64,000 nt of DNA from positions 62,001 to 126,000 of the forward strand of contig JAPNXP010000002.1 in the NCBI GenBank assembly GCA_028753945.1. The letters run 5' to 3'. This document shows positions 11,901 through 24,100 of the stretch, piece by piece. Every line of letters begins with the position of its first letter. Position 1 is the first letter of the stretch. The notes below the pieces were generated by a model. It ran no database searches. It worked only from the letters and a program-made list of their open reading frames with translations, and was not told where the DNA came from. This DNA comes from Hexactinellida sp. DTS-2022. Taxonomy: Eukaryota; Porifera; Hexactinellida. The translations under genes were made by a program, and so were the position numbers.

Positions 11901-13407
11901 CTGCTCGAGCTAGCCACACACACTAGCGTGACGTCATCTACTCCCACGAACACTACTCTGTAGTTAGGCGTGTAGTGCAGCTGTAGGGATATGATAGGGA
12001 CAGGGGTAGATACTGGTGGTGTTGTTGTTGTTGTTGTAGTTGTTGTTGTTGGTGTTGTTGGTGTTGTTTGAAGCGGTGGTGTTGTTGTTTCTGCTGCAGT
12101 TGTTTGAAGCGGTGGTGTTGTTGTTTCTGCTGGAGTTGGTGTTGGTGTTGTTGATGTTGTTGTTGTTGCTGTTGTTGCTGTTGTGGTAGTTTCAGTTACT
12201 ATCTCTGTAGTAGATACAGGTGTTGTGGTATCTACGAGTGCAATAAATGTTGTATCTTAAGTCCTACATTATAAATAAGATTGTTATTACCTGCAGGTAG
12301 GGATATTCTCATGCTGTGTTCCTTGAACTGTGTGGTTCCTGTATCTACACTATACTCATTGCCATTACAGTAATAGTATCCTGTCCTATTAGCTGGGAGA
12401 GACTGGGGCAGATGAAGTCTAACGAAGCCTCTTAAATCGTCTAATTCGGTATCTAGTACTCTCTCTCCTATTCCTACATTGGTATCCCCTCTGTAGTACC
12501 AAGCTGTATACAAAGAACTTTCACTCGACACACACACTAGAGTCCTATCCTCTGTTAACACTAATGTCTCTGCTTCTGAGAGCTCAGTGTAGGTACCCTG
12601 CTTCTCTAGCCATATCCCGCTGCCTACATAGAAATATAGCTTGATATCCTACTTCTCTATACAGTAATGTTCCATCTTATCTAAGTACTCACCAACTGCT
12701 TTTACTTTAATATTATGAAGAGTCCTTTTGGATCCTGTTGGATCTCTTTTGGTACAGTCATAAGATATTGCATTCTCCCTGGTGAACAGAGCTATAGTCA
12801 CAGGATTAGATACATCACTCTGTCCGGAATATGCCCATTCCGCTTCCTCGGCATCAAAACTGATAACTACACTCTTTGTCATAACAGGGATTGGTACAGG
12901 GCTACCGTTGGTGATACCTCTGACATGGACAGTATTTCCATAGCTAACTGTTATAGTTGTGTTATCTGAGAAGATATAACAATTAGTATAATAGTATAAC
13001 ATACCGTATAGCAAGAATAACTCACATTCTATAGCAACAACAATGTTCCCACTGTCTTCTTGTTGCTCTCCTCCATTCATATCATACACAGCTCTGCAGA
13101 AGTATGATCTCTTATCTCTCCATTTAACTACAGTAGCTACATCTACAAAGCTTAACACATTGCTGCCTGTATCTGTGTTAACGTTACTGGAACCCTTATA
13201 ATACCAAGTTGTGCTGATAGAAGTAACACCGGTATCTGTAGAATTAGCGCTACAAGTTAGTTGCGTTATAGGATTGTCTCCATTTGTGTAGTAAGTGTGC
13301 TCAGTACCCTCTGTGAATCCATTGAATACAATGTGTGTACTTTCTGTTAAGAGTACTGAGGTGTTATACAGTAGGAGTATCAATAGGATTCTGCACAAAG
13401 CCTGCAT
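8949..13407 (-). CDS. Receptor-type tyrosine phosphatase, tandem PTP domains (array locus 4)
   Basis: Six exons: 13026-13407, 12693-12965, 12291-12623, 11710-12231, 9212-11655, 8949-9005; 1337 codons, 1336 aa. A signal peptide (MQALCRILLILLLYNTSVLL) is followed by three Ig-like exons, a Thr-rich mucin-like segment fused to a fourth Ig-like domain (VCVASSS...FRC), and an FN3-like domain (LLEWDTSHALL...YTLWVQVLS). The membrane helix is near 607-632. The juxtamembrane region has YINL, YMTL and YENA tyrosine motifs (YxN type, possible SH2-adaptor sites). D1 is complete (AWPDHD, HCSAGVGRSG with Cys near 981, RPQMVQT). D2 reads CCSDGIGKSG, with Lys for Arg, and lacks WPD. The last exon is EHYLSCYQLINEYCQMNV. 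Ectodomain and membrane region are nearly identical to locus 5. Confidence 0.92.
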
Positions 13408-13639
13408 ATTGCTAGTATCGTTAGAGTAAACAAATGTTACAAGTGCTATGTAAAATGACATATGAGTGTATATGTTGCAGCCGAAACAAAGTACTTAATG
13501 TAATCCAAGCAAAATGAGGCACTCAGTCGGGACAACTTGTTTGGGACATATTAATTTAGAAGGTTATATTTTAGTCCCATTGCATCGATTAACCGAATGG
13601 TATTTTCATTAACTGCTTCCTCTATATGTGAGATATAAT

Positions 13640-13865
13640 ATTAACTAGGGTGTTATTCAGGCGTATTGGGCGCTCCTAAAGGAGAGTAATTTGGATGGAT
13701 TTTAATCTAGGCGTACAAAAATCGTGTCTAGACGTACAATATCGAGAGATGCTCCCATAGACTTAATACAAAATGTGCAAACTAGGCGTACAAAATGAAA
13801 AATGAACGAGCTCAAACTAAATCTAGGCGCGGAGAAATTTTTGTCTGGATGAAAGCCTGATATTA
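13640..13865. repeat. Dispersed repeat related to copies at 33.1, 55.3-55.6 and 57.7 kb
   Basis: In the 498-bp gap between loci 4 and 5. Shares strings such as GGCGTATTGGGCGCTCCTAA, AAACTAAATCTAGGCGCG and GCTCAAACTAAATC with those regions. No open frame and no clear termini. The rest of the gap shows nothing recognisable. Confidence 0.5.
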
Positions 13866-13905
13866 ACCGTACTTTATAAATACAAATACAAACAACATAC
13901 ACTAG

Positions 13906-16900
13906 CTAGCTAGCAGAGGATAGGTTCTCGTATGTCTGAGCTAATCTAGTATCCAAATACTGTCTCACTGCACCGTAGCACACCTGGTACTGTTCCTATA
14001 AATAGAATATGGTAATAGCTATCGTTATGCTACAGTGGTGTAAGTTCCGGTGTTAGTTCCGGTTATAAATATATCTAGTTGGGTTAGTCTAGTAGCTAGA
14101 TTGTGTAATTAGTTACAAGTGCTTTGGGATGGTATTGTGTCAGTTCACTTACCAGCCATCATATACTGTACATGTAACAATAAGAATGGTATACTCACGT
14201 GTGTAGACAGCATGTTCTGTCTGTGTCTCCTGAGGAGCTTGCATGCTTGGAATATATCCACCCTGTCCTCTGTCCTCATCTTAACAGCGTAGTAGGCACC
14301 CAGTAGCACCCCCGACATCCCCACACCGTCCCAGCAGTGCACCAGAACAGGCTGCCTCTCAGAGGACAGTAGAGTGTCGAGTAGCGACAGGAGAGACTCG
14401 TGTCTGCCAATTGACACCTCTTCACTGCATGTGTCATACAGAATGTGTGTAAACTTATGAGGCTTGTTGGTAGAGGTTCGTTTCAGCTTCATTTCGCTAA
14501 CCACCAGGCCATCTCTCCGACTTGTTGACAAACAGCTGAGTTGTAAACAATCAAACGTCTCATCTCTCATTTCCCAATACCTAGCACACTTGTTAGCATT
14601 CCACTTCCCCACTGCTATCACTATGCTGCACTTGTGCTGGAATACAGTCTCCAGGAACTGACATACCGTGTCCTCTGTCGGACTCACAGCTGATATGAAC
14701 TGGCTGCTCTGAGACCCAACAGAGCTTATGTAGCTGGCGTTGTAGTAGGAATAGCAGAGGTGTGAAGTGGCAGGGGGGTCTATGGCCACACGTGTGTCGT
14801 CATAGGGAAGTGGCAGACCTGAGGCATCGTGCTGCTTAGCAATAAGACAGGGCCTTTGGAATGCTTTAACACACTGATATTCCAACTCCTTAAACTCACT
14901 ACGAATCCTCTCTTCCCCTGGCGTTACGTCACACAACTTAACACTTGTGTCCCCGTATACGATCTCCAGGAGTGCCGTATGTATAATCTTATACTGGTTC
15001 AGGGTCTGCACCATATACGGCCTGTGGTTCCTCATGTCGTTAACACAGTTGAATACACTAACACTCTCTCTCCCATCGGATATACTGTCCAACATGTTAT
15101 ACAGGGCTATCACACACCCAGATCTCCCACATCCGGTGTTGCACGCCACACAAACAGGAGCATCTCTCTTGCTGCGAGCTAACTCTCTAGCTGTCCTCAC
15201 ACTCTGTAGTAACCCTAGTGTCAGCATGGAATGCTCGTTAACAGGCCACCCGCTGTACTCTACCAACACCACTTCTCTCACCTGACTGGGGTTCTTACAC
15301 AGGCTAACACCTACACGCCGACACACGACACATTCTCCCATCTCCTCTTCAGACACAAACTTGACCCTCAGGGGTCCCATTACCCTGGGGGAGTCCGACT
15401 CGGGCCAGTGTCTGCGGACACCTAACACCTCCTCGCAGGTGGCGGCCAGCAGCACACAGCTGACCCTCTGCTCCCACACCATACGCCAGAACCTCTCCTC
15501 GATTCCCTCTGTCGGGAAGTGGGTCGATATGAAGTTACGGTTGGTCACCAGGCCTGGAATTAGCGACGCGTTAATGTAGTCAATATCCGTACCGCCTTGT
15601 AGTATCACTCTAGAGGTGTCATAGGGGAGCGTGGTGCGGTCTATATTTAGACCCAAGTTAAGCTCCCGCCTCCCGTGTTCCTGTGTGTCCCTCATTAGGT
15701 TGAGCTGCAGCTGGTCGAATTCTACACCCAATCCCTGCATTCCATTCTGCCAGAGCGTATCCAAGTGCTGCTTAAGGGATGCTAATGGTATTTCAGGTTT
15801 ATTTTGCGAGACCCTCTTTGGTATCAAATCGACACTCGGTATTTCATAATACTTCCCAGTTGGTTCCATTTCCAGTGGATAATAATCCTTGTTAGCAGGG
15901 GCTACGGATTCCATTGGCTCGTAATTGTAACCAGGGCTGTTCCTAGAGGGTACCGTGTGTGGAGTATCGACGCTATTTATGCCAGAGAGTGGGATGTATT
16001 CCTTGTATTTGTGTCCTGTCTCTTCGGGGACACTTTCCTGTGTCTGTTTGGTGTATGCATACTTACTATTCCTCCTCCTCCTCACGAACAGAACCACTAC
16101 AAGAACTAGCACCCCTACAGCAGCTAGCACCAGAAGCAAGAAGAGACCGGCCACTAGCCCCCCAGCCGCATAGCCGGAGCCAGCAGTGCCCCTCTCTGCG
16201 TGCACGTAGTGCAGAGAGGAGTTATGCGCACCCAGTCTGCTGAGCACTTGTACCCACAGGGTGTAGTGGTGCGACCCAGAGAGCCCCCTCAGGGGGTACG
16301 CTCTGCTCCGAGTGGTGCCGCTTAGGGGGGACACTCTGGTCCCATTCAGACTGTATATCCACACTGTGAATGTCTCGTTAGCCAGGAGGGCGTGTGACGT
16401 GTCCCACTCCAGCAACACCTCTCCAGAGGATGTGTCCGTGTGGAGATTGAGTATCTCCTGTGAGTAGGGGTCTAGACACAGAGTGTGATAACAGTGGCTA
16501 GTTAGTTCCGGTTGTTAATACCTACCTTCTGCCCGGATGGACACGGACTGTTCCTCTCTCTCTCCAGTCTCTGCAGCGACAGAGCACCTGAATAGGAGGT
16601 CTCCCTTCCTTAGTTCCACTCTCTGTTCCAGCTGTATCTCTGCCTCGCCACCAGAGTGGCTCTTAAGAATGCTGCCTGTCTGGGCATCCAGCAATGACAC
16701 GTTTAGCACTGTCCCACTGTTCGAGCTAGCCACACACACTAGCGTGACGTCATCTACTCCCACGAACACTATTCTGTAGTTAGGCGTGTAGTGCAGCTGT
16801 AGGGATATGATAGGGACAGGGGTAGATACTGGTGGTGTTGTTGTTGTTGTTGTTGTTGGTGTTGTTGATGTTGTTGGTATTGGTGTTGTTTTTGTTGATG

Positions 16901-18119
16901 TAGTTGTTTCAGTTACTTCCTCTCTAGTAAATAGAGGTTCTGCAGTGGTATCTACGAGTGCAATAAATAAGTTATAAATAAGATTGTTGAGATTGTTAAA
17001 CTAAGATTATATTACCTGCAGATAGGGATATTCTTATGCTGTGTTCCTTGAACTGTGTGGTTCCTGTATCTACACTATACTCATTGGTAACACAGTAGTA
17101 GTATCCTGTCCTGTTAGCTGGGAGAGACTGGGGAAGATTCAGTCTAAGGAAGCCTCTTGATTGATCTGATTCTGTTTCTAGTATTCTCTCTCCTCTTCCT
17201 ATATTAGTATCCCCTCTGTAGTACCAAGATGTATAAAGACTACTTGTACTCGACACACAAACTAGAGTCCTATCCTCTGTTAACACTACAGTCTCTTCCT
17301 CTGAGAGCTCTGTGTAGGTATCCTGCTTCTCTAGCCATATCCCGCTGCCTACATAGGGATATAACTTGTTACCCTACTTATCACTAATGTTCCCTATTAT
17401 CTAAGCACTCACCAACTGCCTTTACATTAATGTTATGAACAGCCCTTGTTGATCCTGTTGGATCTCTTTTGAGACAGTCATAAGATATTGCATTCTCGTT
17501 GGTGAACATATCTATAGAAACTGGATTAGATTCTCCAGTCTGTCTGCTATAGCCCCATTCCCCTCCCTCGGCATCACAGCTGATAGCTACACTCTCCGTC
17601 ATAACAGGGATTGGTACAGGGCTACTGTTGGTGATACCTCTAACATGGACAGTATTTCCATAGCTAACTGTTATAGTTGTGTTATCTGAGAAGATATAAC
17701 AAATAGTATAATAGTATAACATACCTGTATTGCAAGAATAACTCACATTGTATAGCAACAATAATGTTCCCACTGTCTTGTTGTTGCTCTCCTCCATTCA
17801 TATCAAACACAGCTCTGCAGAAGTACAACTTTTTCTGTCTCCACTTCAGTACAGTAGCCACATCTTCAAACCTTAACACACTGCTGCCTGTATCTGTGTT
17901 AACATTACTGGTACCCTTATGATACCAAGTAGTGCTGATAGAAGTCGTAATACTGGTATCTGTAGAAGTAGCGCTACAAGTTAGTTCCGTTATAGGATTG
18001 TCTCCATTTGTGTAGTAAGTGTAGATAGTCCCCTCTGAGAATCCACTGAATGTAATAAGACTCTCTGTTGCAGACAACAACAAACTAACTAACGCAAACA
18101 ACAAACCTTTATGCCACAT
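13906..18119 (-). CDS. Receptor-type tyrosine phosphatase-like, atypical D1 (array locus 5)
   Basis: Six exons: 17747-18119, 17413-17685, 17016-17348, 16526-16951, 14199-16471, 13906-13995; 1256 codons, 1255 aa. Architecture equals locus 4: signal peptide (MWHKGLLFALVSLLLSATES), three Ig-like exons, Thr-rich segment plus Ig, FN3-like domain, membrane helix (about 571-597), two PTP domains. D1 keeps P-loop Cys and Arg but reads ACNTGCGRSG (Cys near 914) instead of HCSAGVGRSG, and its WPD loop is GWPVNE, with Val for the general-acid Asp. D2 reads HCWDGVGMSG, with Met for Arg. It may bind phosphotyrosine without turning it over, or be very slow. The tail has YEPM (YxxM). The last exon starts EQYQVCYGAVRQYL and ends LSSAS. 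Confidence 0.9.
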
Positions 18120-18151
18120 TGTAACACTAAACGGATTACTGTCTCACCTAC

Positions 18152-18159
18152 CTTATATA
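18152..18159 (-). promoter_or_regulatory. Putative TATA box of array locus 5
   Basis: TATATAAG on the minus strand, first base 40 nt upstream of the ATG at 18119. Confidence 0.5.
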
Positions 18160-18355
18160 CTCGTGTAACTCAATAGCTATAACAGTCAATAGCCTACAAT
18201 AGTGATTACCTAAGCTAAGGAAAAATTAACATTTTATAACGTAGTACAACAGAGATTATGTCTCAAAGTTCACAACAAACCACAATGTAATACAAAAACG
18301 TAATTATCGTTGCTCCAGACAATTGGGATGTACAAATAAGGACTCAAATATTCTG

Positions 18356-20913
18356 TTATTGGGCAGCCTCTGCGGTGTCGCGTAGACGCTTGCTTGCAAA
18401 CTCGATTAGCAATTGGTAGCACTTCTGGTACTCCTCCTAAAAACACAAGAATGCATAATTATACACATTTGGCACGTATTAACCTACCATGTATAGGGGT
18501 AGATTAATGGACAGAGATACCTTATAATTTGAATTAAACTAATTTGCTCTCAAATGCTGTCTCTTACAAATATCAGATCCATTTAGCATACAATGCACTT
18601 AGAATAATAGCAATTTGCAAAAGTGAAGTGAGTATTTATATAGTGATACTCTAAATGGAGCCTAATAATACAAAGAAAAAAACATGCAATATAATTTATT
18701 TTCATCCAATCAAATTTCAGCATCTGATATGCTTTCTATTATGCACATGAATGAATGAAGTCTAGCTAAATCCAATACTAACAAACCCTCGAATTTAATG
18801 TATAGATTAGAGCAATTGCTATTAGGCGAACACCATGTAGTTACATTAGATTGACTGGCCTATTCCTTATGCCTGTGGTTATCTAGAAGCCACTTACCTT
18901 ACAGCTGATCAGGTTCATGCGTTGGTTCCTAAGATTCTTGACGACCCATGGCATGTCCAGCTCCTCGCCCTTCCTGACCTGACAACTGGCATTCAGTGTG
19001 GCTAGCATAACGCCTATCTTAGTAGACCCGTCTATGGACTGAATAACAACAGGCTTGTGTCCCTCTGGTCCCATTCTGAATCCCTCTATGAACTCCAGCA
19101 CCTCCATAAACCCCTTATTGTCAGTGGGCAGGTCGTGTTCATCCCAATCCGTGTACAGGTACAGTTCGAACCGATGCCGGCGCTTATCCATCTTAGGTGG
19201 CTTGTATGACACTATTATCTCAAACATTTTCATTCCAATTACCTCTTGCGGTTTGCTCCTCTGCAAGCTGAACTCCCCATAGGCAATCTCCTGGTTGAGA
19301 GGCGCCCAGTAACTTAGGGGCTTAATTATCCCCTCGTTCATGAGCTGTATCTCCTCGCCCTTGCCCAGCACAAACACCAACTCGCCCCCACTGCTCATGA
19401 GCATCCACAGGAACTCCCTAATGGTCCCCTTGGTGGGGTGCACTGCGGCTATTACCGGGGCGCTCCCAGACTCCATGTGTACATAGGAGGCGTTTATGTA
19501 ATCCGTGTTGGTAGGTGATTCAGTGAGACTCACCCTGTTGTCGTCATAGGGGTACGAGTTGGTTATCTGCCCCTTGGCGTGGAGGTTTGCTACGGTCTGT
19601 GACTTCATGAAGTAAGCCTTGTTGCAGAAGAAATCAACTTTATCGTATTCTATCGTAACGGCGCTGGTATCCTCGCTCTCAGGATCTATCTTCCCAACTT
19701 GAATATTCTGCAGTTCCTCCAAACTGACCGGTCTCAGGTCCTGTATCAGCTCCAACACCAGAATGTATACAAGCTTGTAGTGGTGGTACTCTATCACCAA
19801 ACTGCTACGATGGTCCAACATGAAATTCATCGTCGCGTATACAGAAAACGGAGATTTATCCTCGATAGCTTTTGATATCTCATACACGGCCAACAGAATG
19901 CCTATCATAGAGTTGCTCCACTTCGACACAAAGCACACCTTACCGCCCTCCCCCATATTGCCCGCTATGTCGCTGATCTGCTTAACAAGGGACAGCAGAA
20001 TAGGAATAACACCGGGGACCTTAAGGTCGAGGAGTTTCGAGTTAAACTCCACCTGATGCAGTAAAAACGATTTCCTCCTATTCTCCTCCAGACTGACTAT
20101 GAAAGTCCGATGCGTAGTGAGCTCATATACCGACTTCTGGGTAAGTTTAACGCAAATGCTGTCTCCAAAGGTCTGCTCCTTCGCCTTGTCTTTGGGCCAA
20201 TAGGCCCCCTTCTCCGGGTCCCCCTGTCCCATGTCGGGCGTCAGGGACAACATGCAGCGCACGTTTTCCTGCCAAACCATTTCCCAGAAGTGTCCCAGCG
20301 TTGACACCTGGGGGGACACGAATGGGATCTGTGCGACCACGTAATTCCTCTCTCGGTAGAAGCCTGGTATCAGGGAGGCGTTAATGTAGCTGGCCTCCGG
20401 CTTAAGCTTAACGCGACTCATATCGTAGGGAATAAAGCTAGCGTCGAAGTTCTTCTTGCGGTTATTCATAGATTTAGCGTCGTCGGAAGCAAACCGGAAC
20501 TTAAGAGGGCCCAGGCAATTGAACTCCTTCACGAGCCCTGCGTTCCTGCCTCTCAACTGATGGTGCATGTACGTCACAAACTCCTCTGCAGTGTAGGGGT
20601 TCAACCAAATGTTAAGATTACTGTACGGACCTTGTTCATCTATCTTGTCAGCTTTTGGGCCTGGAAAGGTATGGTAGTAAGGTGAGTCATCTTTTTCAGG
20701 ATCCAGGTCCGATGTATGCTCTGGGGGAGGGGGCCTCTGCGGGAGGACAGGAGGCTCATTGTACCTCACTGGGACCTCGCTCTCAGGGGCCCGAGGGTCC
20801 TTTAATTTGACAGAACGAAACTGAGTATTTTTCATGCAGCAACAGAAGAAGCAACAGCCCATCATAAATGCAGGAGACCAACAGGACCAACAAAATAGAC
20901 ACGACATAAACAT
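18356..20913 (-). CDS. Tandem-domain PTP pseudophosphatase without ectodomain (array locus 6)
   Basis: Two exons: 18898-20913 and 18356-18436 (EEYQKCYQLLIEFASKRL...), 699 codons, 698 aa. The N-terminus is hydrophobic and Cys-rich (CLFCWSCW, then MMGCCFFCCCMKN), suggesting a membrane anchor or palmitoylation rather than an extracellular receptor; a Pro-rich linker follows. Two PTP folds are recognisable by YINASLIPGF / YINASYVH and HFWEMVWQ landmarks. D1 signature is VSKWSNSMIG (Ser for Cys, Met for Arg); D2 is QSIDGSTKIG (Ser for Cys, Lys for Arg); WPD is absent in D1. Both should be catalytically dead. Intact frame and canonical last exon argue for selection as a scaffold or competitor (inference). 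The TATA box lies only 28 nt before the first ATG, so initiation at a downstream Met (20907, or 20862/20859 giving MGCC) is possible. Confidence 0.88.
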
Positions 20914-20933
20914 AGATGTCGATACTGCAATCC

Positions 20934-20941
20934 TATTTATA
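20934..20941 (-). promoter_or_regulatory. Putative TATA box of array locus 6
   Basis: TATAAATA on the minus strand, first base 28 nt upstream of the first ATG (20913). Standard spacing would put the transcription start at or just inside that ATG. Confidence 0.5.
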
Positions 20942-21147
20942 CATTCTATCTGAATAACTCTCAGATTACAATTTACTCCCCTGTCATTCGATATTTCTAT
21001 CAGTTAATAAGGTGGACGTTCTATTGCAAATATGTGTGTGTAACTGAGGTACCTTTAATAGTTTAAACTGAACAAAAGCAAACAACAACAACAACAACAA
21101 CAGCAACAACAGGCAAACAAATGAAAACTAAAAGAAGATGCTGTTCA

Positions 21148-24100
21148 TTAAACATTAACTTTGACTGTGAATTCCTGGTTGTTTGCATCGCTGTTAACTT
21201 GTCCGGATCTCATAATGTAATCATTCATGATAGCAAAACAAGCGATGTAGAGATCCTAAAGGTAAAAAGGATAAATTAGCAATTTAGCATACACCATTAT
21301 GTAGCCTGCATTACATGTATGACGCACTGATAAGTTAATATTTCCTTATTACACAATGTTTTACGGATAACTAAGCACTAATTATGTCACTATCCAACTC
21401 ACCACTGAAGAGACCATCTTTTCCCTCCCTCTCCTCATGCACTTGACTATGTGGAACATGTCTACAGTATCTTCTGCAGTCAGTTCCTGTATGCCCAGAC
21501 AGCATGCAATTAGGACCCCGGTCTTACCGATTCCGTCCCAGCAGTGAACCACCACAGGGCTGTTCGCATACTCCTGCTTGAATTTGTTAATTATGTCGGA
21601 AAGGTGGATAATGGGTTGTGAGTGTGTCGGATTGTTGTTGTCTAGGAAGTCAGTGCATATATACTGCACGAAAGTGTGTGTACTCTTCTCTGAGTGGTTT
21701 GTTATTTTAATCTTGTTCCGCTTAATACCCACTGTAGACGTGCTACCTAGCGTCTCAACACTGTACATCCCGAACCCCTGTTTCTCCTCCCCCCAGTAGC
21801 ACACGCTGCCATCCAGGCCCGTCTCCAGAAGCTCGTACTCGTCCTCAGTCGCCAGCACCACCACCAACTGGGCACTGCTCTGGTACACCATCTGTAGGAA
21901 CTCTAGGATTGTGTCCCTCACGGGATGAATGGTGGCTATAAAGTACTGGGGGTCCGTGTGTCCATCTATGTAGCTGGCGTTTATGTAGTCCCCAGTCTCC
22001 CAATACTCGGAGAAGAGAGAGACCCGGGTGTCGTCGTAAGGGAGGACACTAGGAGTCGTATTCTTGCTCCTGTTGATGGGGTTAAGTGCCTCCTCTTGCG
22101 ACCGGAAGTACGTCTTGTCGACCTGATAGTCCAGCTCTGAGAACTGCTTGTGGAAGATAGAGTGGTGGATGTCTGTTAGCGAATCTACATACGTCCTGAA
22201 AGCGTCCGGGAATTCATTGGCCATGAGAGCGGTTGTGTCGCATATCAGTTCCAGGACCAGTAGGTGTAGGAACTTGTAGTCCTCAACTGTTTGTAGCGCG
22301 TAGATTCGCTGCTCCAACAAACCGTGCACAATCCCGAAAACGGAGAAGGGCGCACTGATGTTGGTGAGTTCCATAAGCGTGTAGGCAGCTAGAAACAGGC
22401 CGGTTTGCCCGCTTCCCGTTGTGCTGTAGACCATAACCGGAGAGGTGTCCATTATCATCCTCTGTTTGAACTTGCGTATGAACTTCACAAAGGACTGGTG
22501 GAACTTGGGAACCCCGGTGCGGGCGGCCCACTGTTTGAACTGAGCATGCACCACGTGCTTCACATCCCCGAATTCGTTCTTGATCTTGAAGCTCCGGAAG
22601 GTGGCCAGTTGGTCCTGTTCCTCTTTACCCAAACTGACCTCTAGCTGTCCGAAGAACTTAACCGGGTGTGCCTCTGTGGGGAGGTTCACGTGGTGCCCGT
22701 TATTCCCAGGTATCAACATGACCATGTTGCTGATCTTCTGCTCGTATACCAGCTGCCAGAAGTCACTAACCGTGTTATCCATTGGCGCCTGAGCCGCTAT
22801 GAACAGCTGATCGATGCGTGGCGCCCGTATGTAGGACGCATTCACGTAGTCTGACGGCTTTATGGAGGCGTTGCTCTTGAGCTTAACTCTGTTGTGGTCA
22901 TACGGCACCAACTTGAAGTCCTTGTTCTTCTGTATCTCGCTGTGCAGATTCGCGGCATTGCATGGCTGTCGCACCTTAGAGACTTCGAGGACATCGAACT
23001 CCTGTCGGATACCCGAGTACTCGAGGGGCCATAGGGCGTCTAGGTGCTTCTTGAAATGTTCCGGTTGTATCTTGATACTAAACTGGTCCATTTGGGAGCC
23101 TATGGTTGCCAGCTCGATGCTCTCTGTTACGGGACCCTGCACTATACGCTGGTACCTTATTCTCCTGGTGCTAACGCTGTCGTCATCAGGATAGTCCCCC
23201 AGGGCCTCCGCCTTCCGGTACCCCCTGCGTGGGCCCCCACAGGACCGGCAGGCCAGACAGCAGCAGCACACGAGACAGACGCACAGCAAGCATAGCAGTA
23301 TGCAGGCACCGGCACATGATGCTATTGTTATCAACAGGCCGAGGCCACGCTTCGTAAACCTAGGGGTGTAAGGCTTGGTGGTGGCACTAGTGGCACTAGT
23401 GGCACTAGTGGCACTAGTGGCAGAAGTGGCAGAAGTGGCAGAAGTGGCAGAAGTGGCAGAAGTGGCAGAAGTGGCAGAGGTGGCAGAGGTGGCAGAGGTG
23501 GCAGAGGTGGCAGAAGTGGCAGAGGTGGCAGAAGTGGCAGAGGTGGCAGAGGTGGCAGAGGTGGTATAAGTGGCAGAGGTGGCAGAAGTGGCAGAAGTGG
23601 CAGAGGTGGTATAAGTGGCAGGAGAAATGGGAACTGAAGATGTCTGTGTTACGGAGAGAGATGGAGTTGAGTAGCTAGGAATACTAGACTTTATTCCTGG
23701 TTTCGAACTGGGTAAGAAATATGAAGATTCCACTTGGATAGCAGTTGATGTCCCTGGTGTAAGCGTGTCGCTATAAAGTGGCACAGTGGCAGAAGTGGCA
23801 CTAGCTGTAGCAGGTATTCTACTTGGTGGAACTGAAGATTGCAACGGAAGAAAACTGACGAGTGGAATCGTAGAAGAAGCGACACTTGACATTCCATTTG
23901 TCGAATACGGTTGCTGAGCTTGCAATGTTGAATCTAAATGTAATACTCATTCAACTAAATTCTAGTTCCTAATTAGAAGCCAATTACACTAATGCAATTC
24001 AATGGTTTAATTTATCACCTAACTAATGAATAAATTTATCACCTAACTAATGAATAAATTTATCACCTAACTAATGAATAAATTTATTACTTAACTAATG

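Noticed and set aside
23375-23569. Plus-strand EVAEVAEV repeat frame
   Set aside because: Antisense shadow of the Ser-Ala-Thr array in RPTP locus 7.
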